From: Comamonadaceae bacterium
GTDB lineage: Bacteria; Pseudomonadota; Gammaproteobacteria; Burkholderiales; Burkholderiaceae_C
Reading direction: 5' to 3'
Length of the DNA stretch: 51,507 nt
Assembly: GCA_947476285.1 (NCBI GenBank)
Contig: CANJPU010000033.1
Span: 1 to 51,507, forward strand
Shown: positions 49,979 to 51,507 of the stretch, piece by piece
Layout: every line of letters starts with the position of its first letter
Numbering within the stretch: position 1 is the stretch's first letter
Program-made: the position numbers and the translations under genes
The notes under the pieces: model-generated
The model's input: the letters and a program-made list of their open reading frames with translations, nothing else
The model's database searches: none
What the model was told of the DNA's origin: nothing

Positions 49979-50743
49979 ATGACAAAAGAAGTTCTGGTCG
50001 AACACATCGACGGCCTGGTGATCATCACCATCAACCGGCCCGAGCAACGCAATGCGGTCAACCGCGCCGTCTCCTACGGCGTGTGCGAAGCGGTTGACGA
50101 ACTCGACCGCAACCCCGATCTGCGGGTGGGCATTCTCACTGGCGCGGGCGGCACCTTCTGCGCCGGCATGGACTTGAAGGCTTTTCTGCGCGGTGAAGTC
50201 ACTCGCGTGGAAGGCCGCGGCATCCTGGGCATCGCGATCACGCCCCCGAAGAAGCCGCTGATCGCCGCCGTTGAAGGGTACGCACTGGCCGGCGGCTGTG
50301 AATCGATGCTGGCCTGCGACCTGGTGGTGGCCGCGCGCAACGCCAGCTTCGGCCTGCCCGAAGTCAAGCGCGGCCTGGCCGCCGCCGCCGGCGGCCTGAT
50401 GCGCCTGCCGCGCCTGATACCGCAACGCATCGCCATGGAAATCGCACTGACCGGCGACATGGTCTCAGCCGAGCGCATGTACAGCTACGGCCTGATCAAC
50501 ACGCTCACCGAGCCGGGCCAGGCCCTTGAAGAAGCCAAGAAGCTCGCCCGCCGCATCATGGCCAATGCGCCGATGGCAGTGGCCGCCAGCAAACGCGTGA
50601 TCATCGAGCAACGCGACTGGCCCATCGCCGAGATGTTCGCCAAGCAAGAGACCATCACCGGGCATCTGCTGGCCTCAGAAGATGCGCGCGAGGGTGCTAC
50701 CGCATTTGCCGAGAAGCGTGCGGCGGTCTGGAAGGGCAAGTAA
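49979..50743 (+). CDS. Enoyl-CoA hydratase/isomerase (crotonase family)
   Basis: A 254-residue crotonase. The oxyanion-hole segment is 'GAGGTFCAGMDLKAFL'; both catalytic Glu positions are filled, in 'LAGGCESMLACDLVVA' and 'FGLPEVKRGL'. It is therefore expected to hydrate a 2-enoyl-CoA to the 3-hydroxyacyl-CoA, which the thiolase-like/DUF35 proteins could then cleave. The start was set at ATG 49979, which has AAGGAG upstream; an in-frame ATG at 49928 overlaps the previous gene. Last gene of the rightward catabolic set. Confidence 0.92.
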   Translation: MTKEVLVEHIDGLVIITINRPEQRNAVNRAVSYGVCEAVDELDRNPDLRVGILTGAGGTFCAGMDLKAFLRGEVTRVEGRGILGIAITPPKKPLIAAVEGYALAGGCESMLACDLVVAARNASFGLPEVKRGLAAAAGGLMRLPRLIPQRIAMEIALTGDMVSAERMYSYGLINTLTEPGQALEEAKKLARRIMANAPMAVAASKRVIIEQRDWPIAEMFAKQETITGHLLASEDAREGATAFAEKRAAVWKGK

Positions 50744-50952
50744 GCGATAGAGACGAGAGCCTCAGCGCCTGCGCCGCTGGTGGTGATGTGGGTCAATGCC
50801 AGGTGAACAATGCGGGAGATGTTTGACCCAACGCAAACCGCTCAGCACTGGCTCGGGCAACCTGTAGCCATGAGGCGCAATAGAACGAATGGCCGCCCAT
50901 CTGACCTGGGCCGACCACGCCTGTCAGTTTCACCCACCCCCTGGAGAACCGA

Positions 50953-51327
50953 ATGAAAATGCCTGTGGAGATCCGCTTTCTTGGCCTTGATCCGTCCGAA
51001 GCCGTTGCAGCCGCCGTGCGCGAGAAGGCACAGCATGCCGACCGCTTCTGTCCGGGCATCATGGCCTGGCGCGTCAGCATCGAACAGGAAGCCAAGCACC
51101 AGCACCAGGGCCGACCCTATGCGGTGCGCATCGATGTGACGGTGATCGGGCATGAGATCGCGGTCAATCATGTGCGCAACGAAGATGTCTATGTGGCGCT
51201 GCGCGATGCCTTCGACGCGGCCAAGCGCCAACTGGAAGAATTGGCGCGCAAGCGCCGCGGGCAGGTCAAGACGCATGCCAACTCGCGCCCGGACAGTGCT
51301 GTGCCCGAAGAAGACGCACAGCCCTGA
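50953..51327 (+). CDS. HPF/RaiA-family ribosome-associated protein
   Basis: A 124-residue protein of the ribosome hibernation factor family ('MPVEIRFLGLDPSEAVAAAV', 'AFDAAKRQLEELARKRRGQ'). Members bind the 30S decoding site in resting cells and block translation or promote 100S dimers. The chain is a short or medium type with a charged tail and no separate long C-terminal dimerisation domain. It stands alone after a 209-base gap (50744-50952) in which I see no gene. Confidence 0.85.
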   Translation: MKMPVEIRFLGLDPSEAVAAAVREKAQHADRFCPGIMAWRVSIEQEAKHQHQGRPYAVRIDVTVIGHEIAVNHVRNEDVYVALRDAFDAAKRQLEELARKRRGQVKTHANSRPDSAVPEEDAQP

Positions 51328-51340
51328 CTACGAGCTTTGA

Positions 51341-51358
51341 ACGCTTTGTCGAAAGCGT
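51341..51358 (+). terminator. Hairpin downstream of the hpf-family gene
   Basis: ACGCTTT-GTCG-AAAGCGT is a perfect 7-bp stem starting 13 bases after the stop codon. No T tract follows; the palindromic repeat begins instead. It may be a terminator that lost its T tract when the repeat inserted. Confidence 0.4.
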
Positions 51359-51507
51359 ACTAGTGCCCCAACACAGAAGAATCGAAACAGAATGAAAGTG
51401 ATGGATTCGCGCCCAGGGCTAGGCGCAAACCGCAGACATAGCCATAGCTATGGCGAGGATTTGCAACGACGCCATGGGTGCGAAGACGCACTTTCATGTT
51501 TCGATTC
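51359..51507. repeat. Palindromic dispersed element, cut by the window end
   Basis: Starting at ACTAGTG, the element is a long imperfect palindrome: 51381-51402 pairs with 51489-51507 (GAATCGAAAC and ATGAAAGTG matched, three bases indel), 'TTCGCGCCCAGGGC' pairs with the segment around 51468-51481, and a perfect CCATAGCTATGG lies in the centre. Its first 66 bases recur inverted at 1258-1323. It looks like a MITE-type or REP-like repeat. The second arm would be expected to continue beyond the window. Confidence 0.8.

Noticed and set aside
16754..50743. Assignment of the island to steroid side-chain degradation because of Ltp2-like thiolase/DUF35 pairs.
   Set aside because: No ring-degradation genes (such as KstD, KshAB or Hsa types) are present, and BVMO, DAD-type cupin and SMP-30 genes are not typical of that pathway.

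Overview
This window reads as chromosomal DNA of a high-GC betaproteobacterium of the order Burkholderiales, most likely Comamonadaceae. The basis is the codon use, four Bug/TctC-type periplasmic binding proteins without cognate membrane subunits, and ordinary Burkholderiales core genes (glnS, rbgA, galE, an hpf/raiA-family gene). Both window ends lie in repetitive DNA: an IS1634-type transposase cut by the left edge and a palindromic repeat cut by the right edge. The piece may therefore be a complete assembly contig broken at repeats.

Left region, 1-13.2 kb (accessory plus housekeeping). A partial IS is followed by a two-gene RloA/RloB defence-type module (ATPase plus Toprim-like protein). 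Its AT-rich promoter abuts a 5'-truncated 2TM gene, as if the module had replaced that gene's start. Next come two Ser/Pro-rich frames separated by one in-frame stop, a secreted Pro/Val/Tyr-repeat protein, glnS, a DUF2283 gene and an NlpC/P60-like protein. A scarred locus follows: an MNT nucleotidyltransferase whose HEPN partner is cut to about a dozen codons, between two pieces of a DUF3297 gene. rbgA, a HAD hydrolase, a K+ channel-like protein and galE complete the region.

Middle and right region, 13.3-50.7 kb (catabolic island). One leftward 15-gene run (32.2 to 16.3 kb) encodes a LIV-type ABC importer, a type I Baeyer-Villiger monooxygenase (BVMO), a luciferase-like monooxygenase with flavin reductase, an acyl-CoA ligase, a cyclase-family hydrolase, an acyl-CoA dehydrogenase, a Bug protein, an FMO-type monooxygenase, a thiolase-like protein and a DUF35 protein. 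A second leftward set (38.5 to 32.4 kb) holds an alpha/beta hydrolase, a second BVMO, a DAD-type cupin, a second luciferase-like monooxygenase, a TetR regulator and an SDR. A rightward set (38.6 to 50.7 kb) holds a bicupin, an IclR regulator, two Bug proteins, an SMP-30 lactonase, two thiolase-like proteins, a DUF35 protein without zinc cysteines, an ADP-forming acyl-CoA synthetase, a nitronate-monooxygenase-like flavoprotein and an enoyl-CoA hydratase.

Together these suggest uptake of a ketone or cyclic terpenoid/aromatic-ketone-like compound, oxygen insertion to an ester or lactone, hydrolysis, CoA activation, beta-oxidation and carbon-carbon cleavage by thiolase/DUF35 complexes. The substrate cannot be read from the sequence. 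A dyad of the form TTCG-N6-CGAA recurs at four promoters of the island, and the IclR gene inside the island is the obvious candidate to bind it. An hpf-family gene and the palindromic repeat close the window.
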